The position numbers were made by a program, and so were the translations under genes. From Phaffia rhodozyma (lineage: Eukaryota; Basidiomycota; Tremellomycetes; Cystofilobasidiales; Mrakiaceae): a DNA stretch of 64,000 bases. The stretch is from assembly GCA_014706385.1 (NCBI GenBank), contig JACGZH010000005.1, forward strand, positions 310,001 through 374,000. The letters are read 5' to 3'. The notes beneath the pieces are model-generated. The model had not been told where the DNA came from. It made no database searches and was given only the letters and a program-made list of their open reading frames with translations. Below are positions 38,369-50,084 of this stretch, piece by piece (the stretch's first letter is position 1; each line of letters starts with the position of its first letter).

Positions 38369-41300
38369 ATGCATATCCCTCCGTCTGACTCTGCATCGTC
38401 AGCAGCTTCTTCATCTTCCTCTAGAGGTAATCTTCGATGGACAAGAGGAGGAGGTGCTGCTGGAGGAAACGGCAGTGCCGGCGTTCATGCAGCTCGTCTA
38501 CCTTCATCCCGTCCGTTCTCTCAAACACCGATGGATTTACCGACCTCTCATTTTTCACAACCGTTATCCATCAGAGGGTCCGGCCGAGGAGGTAATAAAT
38601 CTCGTACGTTCAACGGTGAGAGGTCGGCCGGGAATGCGTTGACCCGCATGGGCGCATTGGTAGATGATGACGATAACGATCAGCAACAACAGCCGATGAG
38701 TTCGTCGACACGAGTCGTCGATGAAGGTGGTGATATTGAAGGGATGGACAACGGAGAAGATGCGAACGCTGCCCGAAAAGCCCGATTTGGTGTCAAACTA
38801 GATGGAAATCGATATCCTCAGGTCGGTTCATCTTGTCAAATGTCCTTTCGTCGCCATCGCCTCAAGTCTCGAAGCCTGATCTTTGTTCATGTGATGAACG
38901 TAGCTCCAAAGACTCCGGGAGAAAGAACGACAAAACGCCATTGCCAAAGGTCTCATTCAAGATCCTTCGGCACCATCTCTTCATTCGGATGTTAGGGTCT
39001 TCAAGGGGACTTGCGAAAACATGTGCCCGGTTTATGAAATCGAAGAGAGAGAAGCCAAACTGAACGTTGACAAATGGGAGCTTGTTCGTCCTGCTCTTAT
39101 TTCTTGAAGAGAACCCCTATCAGGACTTGCTTCCATGCGCGATGCACTCACTCATGATTTTCTTGTTTTCTTGGATCTTTCGATTCCTTCACAACTATAG
39201 CTGGCAGGAACGACCAACAGGATAGATCATTCTCGTGCCGTCAAAGCTTATCACCGATCGGCTGCTGGTAATGAACAACCCCTCCCTACGGACGTCCGAA
39301 CGCCTGCCGCTCTCAAAGTAAGAAGATTGTTATTCTCTTTGAGCCCAGTCGTGTCTTATCTTCTGCACAATGGACTCAAGAACGTTTTCTGACTGAACTC
39401 CGGGGGCTTTTCTACACCCTCAACAGCGCACATTAAACTACTTATTTGAGACCCTCCTTGCTCAGGACCCTACTCTACGACAGACTCATTCCTTCATCCG
39501 AGATCGAACGAGATCGATTCGACAGGATTTTACTGTTCAGCACGAACAGGGTGATATTTCCATCGAGTGTCACGAAAGGATGGCTAGATACCATATCCAC
39601 GTCGTTCACATCTTGGGATCTACAGAGGGATTTAGCGTTCAACAAGAGATGGAACAGCTTCGGAAAGGTCAGACTTTTCTCAATCCCATTACTCTTTCGT
39701 TAATCGACCGACATATCCGCTGAAACGTTTGAACCGACACTTCACTCAGTCTTGACGAGTTTAATTCAATTCTATAGCGACAAACGGGCAAGCGCGTCCG
39801 CTCAGTCGTCTGCCCCTTCCTTATCCTCTCCCAATGAGGCTGAGTTTTGTTCATATCTTCTCTTAACACACATCTTCGACGCCGATATTCTCCGTCAGAC
39901 CGAAGCACTTCCTGCAAATTTGTTTCATACTCCTGCCATTCAACTCGCCCTCTCTCTTGCCTACTTGGCCCAACGGTCGAATGACCCTCACCCTTCCACT
40001 ACCCGAATCAAACCGAATTCTGCATTATCCCAAAACTTCTTCACAAGGCTATTCAAGCAAGTTCGGAAAGACTCCACCCCCTATCTTGTCGGTTGCCTGA
40101 TGGAGAGTCATTTCGGAGAAATTAGAAAAGCCGCCTTGCTTGCAATCTGTAGTTCTGGCCGAAGAGGGTTCAAACCTGTGCCCGCTGGAGAGCTTGCCAG
40201 TTTGTTGGGTTGTGATGGACTTGAAGATCTGGAGGGTGTGTGTGAGGAATTTGGGCTCAAGGTGGACAGAGGACAGGCAGACGAACTGGTTGGGATCGAG
40301 TTGAACAGAGATGTTGTGATAGGTGATAACCGACAGGCTTTCCAGCAGAGGCTTTCCAAATCAATAGTGGATGTCAAACGACAAGGCCTGTCCAACATCC
40401 AAATCATTAACGGTAGCTCATCAACCTCGTCAGCATCTACTACCTCGTCTTCCTCATCCCAACAATCTACAACAAATCCATTCACCCGTTCATCTTTCCC
40501 CCAATCTCGACTATCTGCTCAAGCACCTGTCTTTCAACCAAAATCTACCACGTCAACGTCAAACCTTCCTACTCAGCCAACATCAGGGTTTACTTTTGGA
40601 GGCGGAAACAAAGGGTCCACGACTACGAGCGCCTTCACCGCACCTCCGACATACCGGACGAGCGCATTCGAGACACCTTCTTCGTCCACATTTGGAACCC
40701 ATGCAGAAACCACAGAGGTTTTGGGTAAGCTCAAATCTTCACAAGGACAAACTTCGTTTCAGAAGAACACGCCTCCGTTCTTCCCATCAACGACAATTGC
40801 CCCAACGACTACGACGACAAATACGCTGTCAGCGGCGACTGGTGGAAATCCTTTTGCATTCGGCTCGAGCGCAAAGTTAGCAGCAGGGTCGTCCAGCATA
40901 CCTCCTATTTCAAACCCGTTTGCCGCATCCCGTCCTAGACCTACTTCCGAGATCTTAGCTGATACTCCCATAGTCACCTCTCCCTCTTCTCTTTCCGACA
41001 CACCTTCTTTCCCTCCCTCCAAAACCTTTTTGTCGTCCGCCCCGTTTGCTCCTAACGTCTCACAACCCACCAGCTCAACTTCACATCGATTGGCATCGCC
41101 ATCTGCCAATAGCACCTCTTTTTCGTCTTCTCAGATGTCGGTGCCTGCCATGTCCAGTCCCACTCCGTCCAACTCATCAATTCTTCTCTCTTCGTCTCCC
41201 TTAATTCGATCTGCCGCTACCCGTCCTCGCCCGTCGACCCAACTCTCCCCCAAAACACTCGACGTATTGACAAAATCCCTTCTTTCTGAAATATTAAACC

Positions 41301-41920
41301 CATTCCTTCGCTCGACCGCCTCCCAAGCTCTCTCGCTCGTCGTTCTTGACGAGATTGAACAGGAAGACGAAGTTTATGCGTCTGCGCTCAATGAATTCAA
41401 ACTTCGGCTTGGCAAAGAGATTGTCAAAGAGATTCTTATCAAGAGAGCAGAGAGGGTTGTCAAGGAACAAATGGCAGAGGAATGGAGAAGACGATGGGGA
41501 CTTAGGATTTCATGGGGCGAGTTTGGGCAAGCGGTGAAGAGGAGAAGGGCGAAGAGGAAGAGAGAAGAAAAGATCAAAGAGCAGGTTGCAAAAATGGGAC
41601 TGGGCCATAGGGATGAGATTGAGCGAGAGAGAGAGCCTGAGCTGACGTTGACAGACTTGATTCATATCCCTCGATCCAACCCAACACCAGCCTTCTATTC
41701 ACCTACCAACTCAGCCGTTCCACTCGAACCTCATCCCCTCCATCGATCGCTCGCAATAAAGCCTTCAAACAAACGGCCTCGATCAACCTTGGCCGAGGAT
41801 GAATTCAACGTTGAGCCGACATTCTTTTCGTGGATAGATGGTCTCGGTAAGAGTCCGAAGGCAGAGACCAAAGTTCAAAAGTTAAGAAGGGTGATGAAAG
41901 AAGCGCAGAAGCTCTTATAA
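38369..41920 (+). CDS. SAC3: SAC3/GANP mRNA export factor
   Basis: Scaffold of the TREX-2 complex that links transcription, the nuclear basket and mRNA export. Starts at 38369 (MHIPPSDSASSAASSSSS). The conserved entry is QDPSAPSLHSDVRVFKGTCE joined to NMCPVYEIEEREAKLNVDKW, read near 38960-39080. The PCI-type body follows: AGTNRIDHSRAVKAYHRSA, RQTHSFIRDRTRSIRQDF, ECHERMARYHIHVVHILGS. The large last exon (39752-41920) has HFGEIRKAALLAICSSGRRG and VPAGELASLLGCDGLEDLEG. A Ser/Thr/Pro-rich region contains scattered FG dipeptides (SGFTFGGGN, SSTFGTHAE, NPFAFGSS). A C-terminal helical block (EIEQEDEVYASALNEFKLR, then KRAERVVKEQMAEEWRRRWG) precedes the end at QKLL. About 1,080 residues, four introns all in the 5' third. 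Confidence 0.92.
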
Positions 41921-42102
41921 TTCTTACTATTCCTCTGCTATATTTATGATGTTTCACTTTATTTGATTTTATATGAAAATACGTCTAATTTACTAAGTCG
42001 TGGAGGGTGACACTGGAGGTAAGAGAAAGTCACTCGCGGTCTTCATCAAACATCTACTCTTCTGTCCGATCTCGTTTTACAACCTCATACACTCAACACA
42101 TC

Positions 42103-43529
42103 ATGCCTGGGTTGACTTTTAAAGCTGGCCGAGCCCACAGGAGAAGCGCGGGTTCTAATTTCGTCGATGCCGACGCCGAGAAGGGTGTACTTAGCTTCAC
42201 CGATGGCGGTGATGATCTTCTTCATCTGTACTGGCGACCAAGACAGTCGTCCAATGTCGCTCTCGATCTCATCATCTTTCCGGGTGACGCCAGTTTTGCT
42301 CATGTGCCTGAGTCCGGTCAGGACAATGTGTTCGCTTTGACGTTCGAAAGCAGTGCGGAAAAGCACTTTGTTCGTGTTGTATTCTCTTTCTCTGTCTTTT
42401 TCTTGTCTGTCTGTTCTTTCTTTCCAGATGCCCTGAAAGATGGGTGGGCTATGAACCGTTGTTGGATAGATGGGCGTCAAAGTTCAACAGGCAAATCAGT
42501 CTTTGATAGATGAAAGCTGACTTTGAGAAAATGTTGATTGGAATTCTTCTAGTTCTGGTTCCAAGCTGCCGATGCTCCTTATGCTCGATTTGCTTCCCAC
42601 ATGTTCGTCTCTTTCCCATCAGTGCCTTGACGGACGATGACGGAGATTGTCTGTACTTACAGCAATCTCTTGTATTGGATTGTATTGATACTAGTAACTC
42701 TATCATCGAAGATCCTGAATTCGTTCCTCCGGCAGACGAACCTGTATCTGTTCCTACGACTTCTGCTCCCTCGTCAGTTCTAGCTCTTATCGTTAAATAT
42801 ACAGTCTCCGTTAGCCTGACGACAGATACTCATGATACTCGTTGAATAGATCTGCTCTCCCCCCCGCTACCCCTGCTCATCAGACCATCGCCTCAGTTAC
42901 GCCTCAGGCACCCAATCCAGTCAGACAGGCTCAATACAGCGATGCAGAGCTTGCTCGTCTGAGGGACATCATTGGCGGAGGAAATATCGCAGAGCTGGCA
43001 GAGCCAGAATTTGGTAAGCTTCGTTCTCTTTCTCAACGTACATGGCGAATTGGATGTGACTAAATTGGCTGACCCTCCAATCAATCGCTTCTTGTTGTTA
43101 TAGATATCAGCCTGAACGATATCCTTGTCAGTAATTCCCCTATGATCATCTAGATTGGATTGACAGTGACTATATTCTAATTGAATTCTGCTCCCTTACG
43201 TGATGATGTAGACTCCTCAAATCGTGACTCCCATTCTTGCCTCTGAACAATTCCGAGCTTCCCTGTTCCCGCATCTTCCCTCCGACCTGCCAATTTCAAA
43301 CCCACCGACGACATCTGAAGTCCGAGCGATCATTGAATCTTCCCAGTTCCAGGATGGTGTACGATCGTTGGACCGAGCCCTCCGCACAGGCGCGCTCGCC
43401 GGAATGATGCAATCCTTGGGTTTGCCTCCAAGTGCTGGCTCAGGAGTTGAGAGCTTCTTGAGAGCGATCGGTGAAGCTGCTCAGGGAGAACAAGGTGAGC
43501 AGGAGGGGTCAAGGATGGACACGGACTAG
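42103..43529 (+). CDS. RPN13: 26S proteasome ubiquitin receptor RPN13/ADRM1
   Basis: Regulatory-particle subunit that captures ubiquitinated substrates and, in animals, recruits the deubiquitinase UCH37. Starts at 42103 (MPGLTFKAGRAHRRSAG). The Pru domain reads DLLHLYWRPRQSSNVALDL, IIFPGDASFAHVPESGQDN and SSAEKHF spliced to FWFQAADAPYARFASH. A linker leads to DAELARLRDIIGG, then the DEUBAD-type C-terminus: DILTPQIVTPILASEQFRAS, LFPHLPSDLP, EVRAIIESSQFQDGVRSLDR, ALRTGALAGMMQSLGLPP. The presence of the DEUBAD distinguishes it from S. cerevisiae Rpn13, which has only the Pru domain, and implies a UCH37-like partner elsewhere in the genome. Ends with an acidic SRMDTD. Confidence 0.94.
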
Positions 43530-44093
43530 AACGATGGATGTGTTTAGCTTTGTACAGTACCAAAGTCAAGCACTGCCCTTGCATTCTATCTTATCAATCT
43601 TAACCACAACCGATCAGCTACAGTTCCATCATGAGACTCGAGGCGCATAAGAACGACTAATGGACATGAAGACAGAGAACAAGGGATGATTTGACGATCT
43701 TCTGGGTGTGACCAGAATTGACAATATCCTGACAGTTTCTTGCATGTAACCATGACGCGATGCCACGACGAACATTCGAAATAATCTTGATATTCTTGTT
43801 GTTTTAGGAAGTTTTTTGTTGCGAGGAACTAAAAACGTGCCGAGGCTTCTAATTGTTTTTGTTAATCCGTCGAACCTAGAATGGTCAGGGTCGGGTTCAA
43901 ACGTGAAATATAACGGGGTGTTGGAAGGTCAAATTTGAGACACATGGATTTCTATAAGAGCCAGCTTGTTGTTGCTGATGTTCATCGTGTCGCTTCTCTA
44001 TTAAAGTTCGACAGGAATTCCGCAGAGTTCTCAATATCAAGACGAAGACGAAAAAAAAAAGCAACAGCACAATAATCGATCGTATCTGGTAGA
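43530..44093. other. Intergenic region between RPN13 and the lactonase gene
   Basis: About 560 bp with the RPN13 3' UTR and the promoter of the next gene; a tract of ten A follows GACGAAGACG at about 44050. Nothing else recognised. Confidence 0.5.
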
Positions 44094-45517
44094 ATGACGT
44101 GTGCCCGATCGACTTTGGCCAACCTTTTGGTCTTCCTGTTTGCCATCTCTCTTCTGGCTACACATTCTCTCTCATACCCCACCTGCTCTCGCGAAACTAC
44201 ACACATGTCTTCTACTATCCTCCTTGGTTCTTACACCGACTCGATCCATACCGTCTACTTTCAGCCACCGAGCGCTCCTGGAGTACGAGATGGAAAGCTT
44301 ACTGTAGGAGATTCTCACAAGGTGATGAACTCGCCCTCTTGGGTGGCTAGGCACCCTACGTTCGATGATCTCGTCTACACTGTTGGGGAGGAAGACGGCA
44401 AGGTCGCTGTGATCAGAGTTTCGGCGGATGGAAAGACATTCAATGTTGAAGCTACTGCTAGCACTCAAGGAGAGGGCCCGTTAGTATTCTACTTTTCTTC
44501 TCTGTTTATCAAACCAAAGAACAACTCAATCTGAACTTATATCTCGTCGGTATATTTTAGTGCTCATTGTGACATAGTCGCCAATGGTGCTGCTTTGGCT
44601 GTGGCAAACTACTTGGGATCTTCCGTTTTGTTGATCCCTCTGCTTCCGACCGGTTTGTTCAGCCCGGAGGAGGACCACACCGTGGTCAAGCTTCCATTCA
44701 ATCCTACAGATTCTCCTCTGAGAGACTTGGACCGACAGGAAAAGCCCCATCCTCATCAGGTTGTCAGCGTCGTCGTCGATGGCGAGTTCGAGGTCTGGTC
44801 GCCTGATCTAGGGTCTGATAAAGTCTGGCGATTCAAGATCACCACTGTCGATGGCAAGATGGGCTTCAAGCTTAAGGAGGACGAGTCGTTGACGGGCGAT
44901 GAGGGAGGGGGACCCAGGCATATCCTTGTTTCTAGCGATGGTAAGTTATATTTATCTCGAACAAATGATCCTGAATATTTTCAACCTCTAACTGTTGAAC
45001 TGTGTATTCCCGTGTACTTCTGCGCCTTGGCCGTGTTCCAGCCAAGCAACTTTATGTGTTGAACGAGCTTCGACCGGCTCTTCTTCATTACGAGATCGAT
45101 AGCGACACGTCGGCGCCTGTTCTGAAGTCCAACACATCGGTGTTGCCTCCTACTCTTGTTGGAAGCATAGCGAGCGACGTCCCTGTTCTAGCTGCTGAGC
45201 TTCTCCTGGTGCCTACCAAGCAGAACAAGACGATTGTTGCTTCAACCAGGATGATTACCGGTCGGGACGTTGACGCTCTGGCTCTGTTCAATCTGAACGA
45301 GCAGTCAGGAGAAGTCTCTTTCACCACGCATCTTTTCCCAAGGAAGGGAAGAGAGTTCAGAGGAGTCGGACTGAGCAAGGATGGACAGTACATTGTTGCT
45401 TCCGGACAGACGGATGGGTGGATCTCGGTCTTTGGACAGGATCCCTCTGGTGAATGGGTTGAGGTGGTCGAGGAGCAGGTTCAGGTTGAGAAGCCCACTG
45501 GTGTTCTTTTCATCTAG
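44094..45517 (+). CDS. Seven-bladed beta-propeller lactonase (6-phosphogluconolactonase-like), with N-terminal signal sequence
   Basis: Member of the family that includes bacterial YbhE-type 6-phosphogluconolactonase and fungal carboxymuconate cyclase; the true substrate cannot be told. The first ATG (44094) gives MTCARSTLANLLVFLFAISL, then LATHSLSYP, a convincing signal peptide. The internal Met at 44205 (MSSTILLGSYTD) is where cytosolic homologues usually start. Signatures: MNSPSWVARHPTFDDLVYTV, ANYLGSSVLLIPL, KPHPHQV with WSPDLGSDKVWRF (the HPHxV...DLGxD motif), GGPRHILVSSD, and near the end GREFRGVGLSKDGQYIVASG. Three exons; the second join gives SSDAKQLYVLNELRP. Either product may be made depending on the transcript start. 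Confidence 0.82.
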
Positions 45518-45740
45518 TTAGACTTAGAGATCCGTCCGTTTTCTTCGATTGCGTTGCCACCCTGTATCGATTCTTTCTTGCGTACTACTCGATGTTTATT
45601 TCTAGTTTTCGGTACGGGAAGAACTGTTGAAGAGAGAACGTCACATATATACACAGCATACACTCTCTGGAACTGGGCAACTTTTGTGTTACCATTCATG
45701 AGTTGGGTTGGAAACTTTGATTTGGTTTATTTATTTCGCT

Positions 45741-46841
45741 CTAAAAAAATCGATTGTCCCGCTCCCAGGTATCTAAAATGGAATCAACCAGTTCACCGAC
45801 GGTGTGTCCCTCATCGCAATTCTTCCAAACTCCCCCATCCCTGATGCATCTCACCTAAAGAATTTGGCATTAAATGATTGAAAGGCTTGTCAGTCTGGGA
45901 ATCCTTTTTTCCGTTCAGTTCGATTGAAAATATCCGTTGACCCACCCGATGATCATCCCCGAGTAACAACGTAGCGCTCTTTTCGATTTCAAGCTGATGG
46001 GATCTCTTGACGCTCTGTCTGAGAAGATGTTCGCCCTCACCCCCTTCAGATGCGCAAAGTGAGACAGGGGACGTGTCCCAGTCAAAGCCTGCTACTTTGG
46101 CACACTCGGTAGCAAGTGCAGGTGAACCGATCCTAGACGAGTAATACTATCGATCATCAAGCGGTTGGTTTTGGCAGAAGAAGAAGGATGTAGAAAAGAA
46201 CTTGTGAGAACATGAGTCTGATAGAGGAATAAATATATTGCGGAATGACTCTTCTTTATCGTTTGGGGAACGTACATTCTGACAGGTCACGAACCGCCAC
46301 CAGACGGTCTGATCGACATACTGCTGAGCGCACAACTGTTGGATATTTCCTGAGCATTCAGTTTCCCCATGTTTGCAGCTCACACCGATATGATCTGTGG
46401 CGTTTGGACTGATGTACATGTTCGAAAAGCAATGGGTCGTTAGGGTGAAACGATCCTCAAGAGAAGGAACTCAGATCCTGCAGTGATGAAACGTGAGATC
46501 CAGAACGGCAAAATCAACATACGTTCCGATATAGACAAGTTCAAGATCGACCTTATCTCGAACAGACCGTGTCTTGAGCACCTTGTCGAATGTAGATTCC
46601 ATCTGGAACGCATCGGGACTAGAGAAGAGGATGTATACACCATGAGAATGTCATTCCGAGAACCTGGAAGAAGACCGAAGACACACCATCTAGACATGAC
46701 GCCGATGATCACCTTGACCTGTTGTTGATACTCGACATTGATCTCTGTCAAGTCTTGAATACCGAGCTGCTTGACACCCTTCGTAGCATACGTGAACGAA
46801 GCCCAAACAAGCATGGCCGAAGTAAGACGAGCGAGCATCAT
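45741..46841 (-). CDS. GILT-family thiol reductase (lysosomal thiol reductase-like), secretory
   Basis: Soluble thioredoxin-like protein that would act in the secretory pathway, vacuole or outside the cell. The start at 46841 gives MMLARLTSAMLVWASFTYA, a signal peptide. Then VKVIIGVMSR is followed by an active-site Cys whose codon is split by an intron (TG at the donor, T at the acceptor), giving MSRCPDAFQMESTFDKVL. The GILT signature follows: HIGVSCKHGETECSGNIQQL, then CAQQYVDQTVWWRFVTCQN. After it come TECAKVAGFDWDTSPVSLCA and a C-terminal VRCIRDGGVWKNCDEGHTV. About 230 residues, four introns. The usual CxxC of animal GILT is not visible; the motif reads CPDA, with no second Cys nearby. Shares a 455-bp divergent promoter with the NBR1-like gene. 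Confidence 0.83.
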
Positions 46842-47296
46842 GGTGTGAGAGTCAGATGTGTGAATGTTGCATCTACACGAGCCGATGTGAGATGAACCAA
46901 TCCAACGGAGATGAGCGAGATCTATGCGTGCCTGGGATTGCGTGCGCAGTCGATAGAGATCATCACCTGCTATTCTGTTCTGTCGAGGTCACACTCACCT
47001 CATCCACCGACTCTCACCTCCAGCACATCCATTCTGTTGCCTGTTCTGCTTTCTTGTCCTTCTCTCAACCTTGAAGTGGAGGAATCTAAACATACGCTCT
47101 TGTATATACGTATACCTCTGTCTGCACAACTGAAACATACTCCAGGTGAGAGCGAGGGTTCATCTGTTTGGCTCTTCCCGTTTCAGCCTCTTGAGCCATT
47201 AGCCTCTGTTCTAGATTAGCTCATTTACAACCTTCTGTTATCTTTCCATTCAAAATGGCCATCTAGCCCATCGTCGAAAGAATCGACTCATCAGAC
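46842..47296. promoter_or_regulatory. Divergent promoter region, GILT and NBR1-like genes
   Basis: 455 bp between outward start codons. The NBR1 side has a C/T-rich leader at 47000-47080. No specific site recognised. Confidence 0.4.
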
Positions 47297-50084
47297 ATGC
47301 CTTTCACCGTCAAGGTCACCTACGGCCAGCACACTAGAAAGTTCGCCGTCACCGGGACAACATATCCGGCATGGAACGTGATCGTCTCCAAGGTGAGCTC
47401 GTTCCTGATGACCCATTAGGTTTGGTGGCGACAGTGCCATTGGTAGTTCTCTGTCCTTCATCTCCATTCACCCCTTGCCTGAATTTCTGTCTGATTGCTG
47501 ACGTACTCGCACCCACTCGTTCCGTATCTCAGACCCAACGGCTGTTCTCCATCGAGGCAGACACATCGATCGGACTCGACAGATTGATTTTCTCACCAGA
47601 CGGCCATGGCCAGATCATGATTGCCCGAAAAGTGCTTTGCGAGAAAGATTGGCTGACTGCGCTCCATGCGAACGCTCTCTACGGAACCCCCCTACCGGCC
47701 AACGGGTACTTCAAGACCACGCTCATCATCCTCCAGGGGCAGTCCTCGAGGTCTCCTTCCTCATCCCAGCACACGGTTGTCCCCCCGCCGACGACCGAGG
47801 CAACACCCACCGAGGATCAGCAGAGTTCTCCCAAGAAGGAAGCTATCTCTCAAACACTTTCAGCCACTCTGCAGACCTCTCTCGAAACATTGGAGACTCT
47901 TCGGAAGCTGTCTTTGTCCCCACCCAAGGCCACAGCTGCCGCTCCTCTTCCTCCACCTCCTCCTGTCCCTCCCAAGCTCAAGGCTAGAACCCATGTGCAC
48001 GCCAATAGCTGTGCCCATCAAGCCGAGGTACCCACCGCATCTCATCACGTCACCAAGTCTGACCTTGTAGAGGCCCTGGCGTCGACGAAGGATGATATCA
48101 AGTCAATTCTCAGCGGGTTTATGGACCGCTATATTAAAGAGACTGCGGCCAATCTCGGAGAACAGGCGGTAACCACAAAGGACGAGCCTGCCCCTCCCGG
48201 AGATTTCATGCATGCAGTAGCATCTGTCAATAGGAATAGAATCTCGCAAACCATCGCCGGGAATGTCTGGATCTCCGAGACTGGGGAACCTGTACACGTG
48301 TGTCAACTCTTCTGTTTCCATTGCTGTCCTGTGAACAAGCTGACTGACAACCAGATATAACTCTTTATTCGTTCTCACTAGGTCTGGTGTGATGGTTGCT
48401 CCAAACAAGTCTTGGGATTAAGATACAAGTGTATCGAATGCTCTAACTTTGATCTCGTAGGTTCTCTCTATTACCTTAAGGAGGTGTCTATTATGAACAG
48501 AAGTTAACGTTGTAACTTGGGGTTTGTTTTCTTCCAACCTCAATTCAGTGTGCCACTTGTTTTCCTTCTTCCAAGCTCCATGGGGGCTCGTCTCGATCCC
48601 ACAAGTTCAAGTCCTTTGTCCATCCGTCCCTCGCTGATCGACTAGAGAGCTCAGCCCCGGTTCCAGCTCCTGCGGAGCAGTCTGCTCCTTCTCCGCCCCG
48701 AAGAGTCCATATGGCAACTTGCGACTTCTGTAGCAGCAGGATCATCGGAGAAAGGTTCAAGTGCCAAGAGTGTCCCGATTTCGATACATGTGCTTCCTGC
48801 TTTGGGTCAGTCTGTTTCCTTTTCTCTACCACTCGACTAAATTGTCTTAACATATGATGTCGTACTATTGTTTTCACCATCAAAAGAACCGTGGAGGATC
48901 ATCATCCTGGTCATTCTTTTATTCGATTCGAGACTCCTGATGATTTCCGACGATCCAAGATCCCTCGAGCCGCCACGTATCATCCGGGCGTCATCTGCGA
49001 TGGATGCGATCAGCCCATCCACGGGATTCGATACAAATGTGTACATCCCGGATGCCCTGATGTGGATCTATGCGAAGACTGCGAGGCAGCTCCGATCCCT
49101 CGTCATCCTAGACATCCTATGCTGAAGCTAAGGACCCCCATGCACATTGATGCCACCTCGTTCTTCGACCAAGACGGCCCCAACAGTGCCATTCCGGCCA
49201 ACACCTCTGCTGAACCCTCCGCAGAGGATAGGTCTACACCTATGGCTGATGTTTCCCGTCCGAATTCTGTTTTTGACACCGCTGCCCCTTCACCTGCTGC
49301 CTCGATGAACGAACTACCCACTTCGGTCGTCCCTTCTGTTGTAGGTCCTTCAACTATCATCTCTCGACCCGTGTTTTCTCGGGAGCCGTCAGATGAAAAA
49401 GACGCCTCCCTCCAGGCAACTTTTGTTGAAGATATGACCGTTCTGGATGGCACAGAGCTTCCTGGAGGAGCTATGTTTCAAAAGGTTTGGAAACTCAAGA
49501 ACACCGGATCAACCCCCTTCCCGTCTCATACGGTCCTATCTCATGTCGGGGGATCTCGACCATTCTCCGTCAATAATCAAGTCAACGTCGGAAGAGTTGA
49601 GCCTGGAGAGACTTTCGAAGTTTCTTTAGAGATGAAGGCTCCAGAGGATGTTGGACGATACCTTGGGTTCTACAGACTACAGGACGATGCTACATACTTT
49701 GGTGATCGAGTTTGGGTCGACATTCAAGTGGTCGACGCTTCTTCCTCCGGATCCTCCTCTCTGAGCGCCTCATCTATCGTCATGCCTACAGCGCCCTCTC
49801 TGCAGGGTATCCTGGATGTGCCCTCCGAACAGGCCTCTGAGTCTGTGTTTCAACCCTCAACGTTATCTTCAGTCACCACCAAGTCTGTGTCGAGCATCTC
49901 AACCGTGACGGATGATGAAGAAGGATCTGATGTTCAGTCAGAGGCCAACAGCGAGATGAGCGCCTTTGGTGAAATTGTTCAAGACGAAGCTAGTGATAAG
50001 TCTTCTGATGTCGATGATGGTGACGATGACTTTGTCGTTCTTTACGACTCTGTCTCGGAGGATGGTTCTCGACCTTCGGTCTAA
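47297..50084 (+). CDS. NBR1: NBR1-type selective autophagy receptor (PB1-like, three ZZ fingers, FW domain, LIR)
   Basis: Cargo receptor architecture. Starts at 47297 with a PB1-like fold, MPFTVKVTYGQHTRKFAV. After a Ser/Pro-rich linker come three ZZ zinc fingers: VWCDGCSKQVLGLRYKCIEC, ATCDFCSSRIIGERFKCQEC, and VICDGCDQPIHGIRYKCVHP with DLCEDCE. The NBR1-specific four-tryptophan (FW) domain spans about 49420-49730: VEDMTVLDGTELPGGAMFQK, VWKLKNTGSTPFP, VEPGETFEVSLEMKAPEDVG, RYLGFYRLQDDATYFGDRVW. The C-terminal tail is acidic and contains DDDFVVLYD, a textbook Atg8-interacting (LIR/AIM) motif, at 50022-50048. I see no C-terminal UBA domain, which animal NBR1 has but some fungal homologues lack. 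About 800 residues, four introns. Confidence 0.9.
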
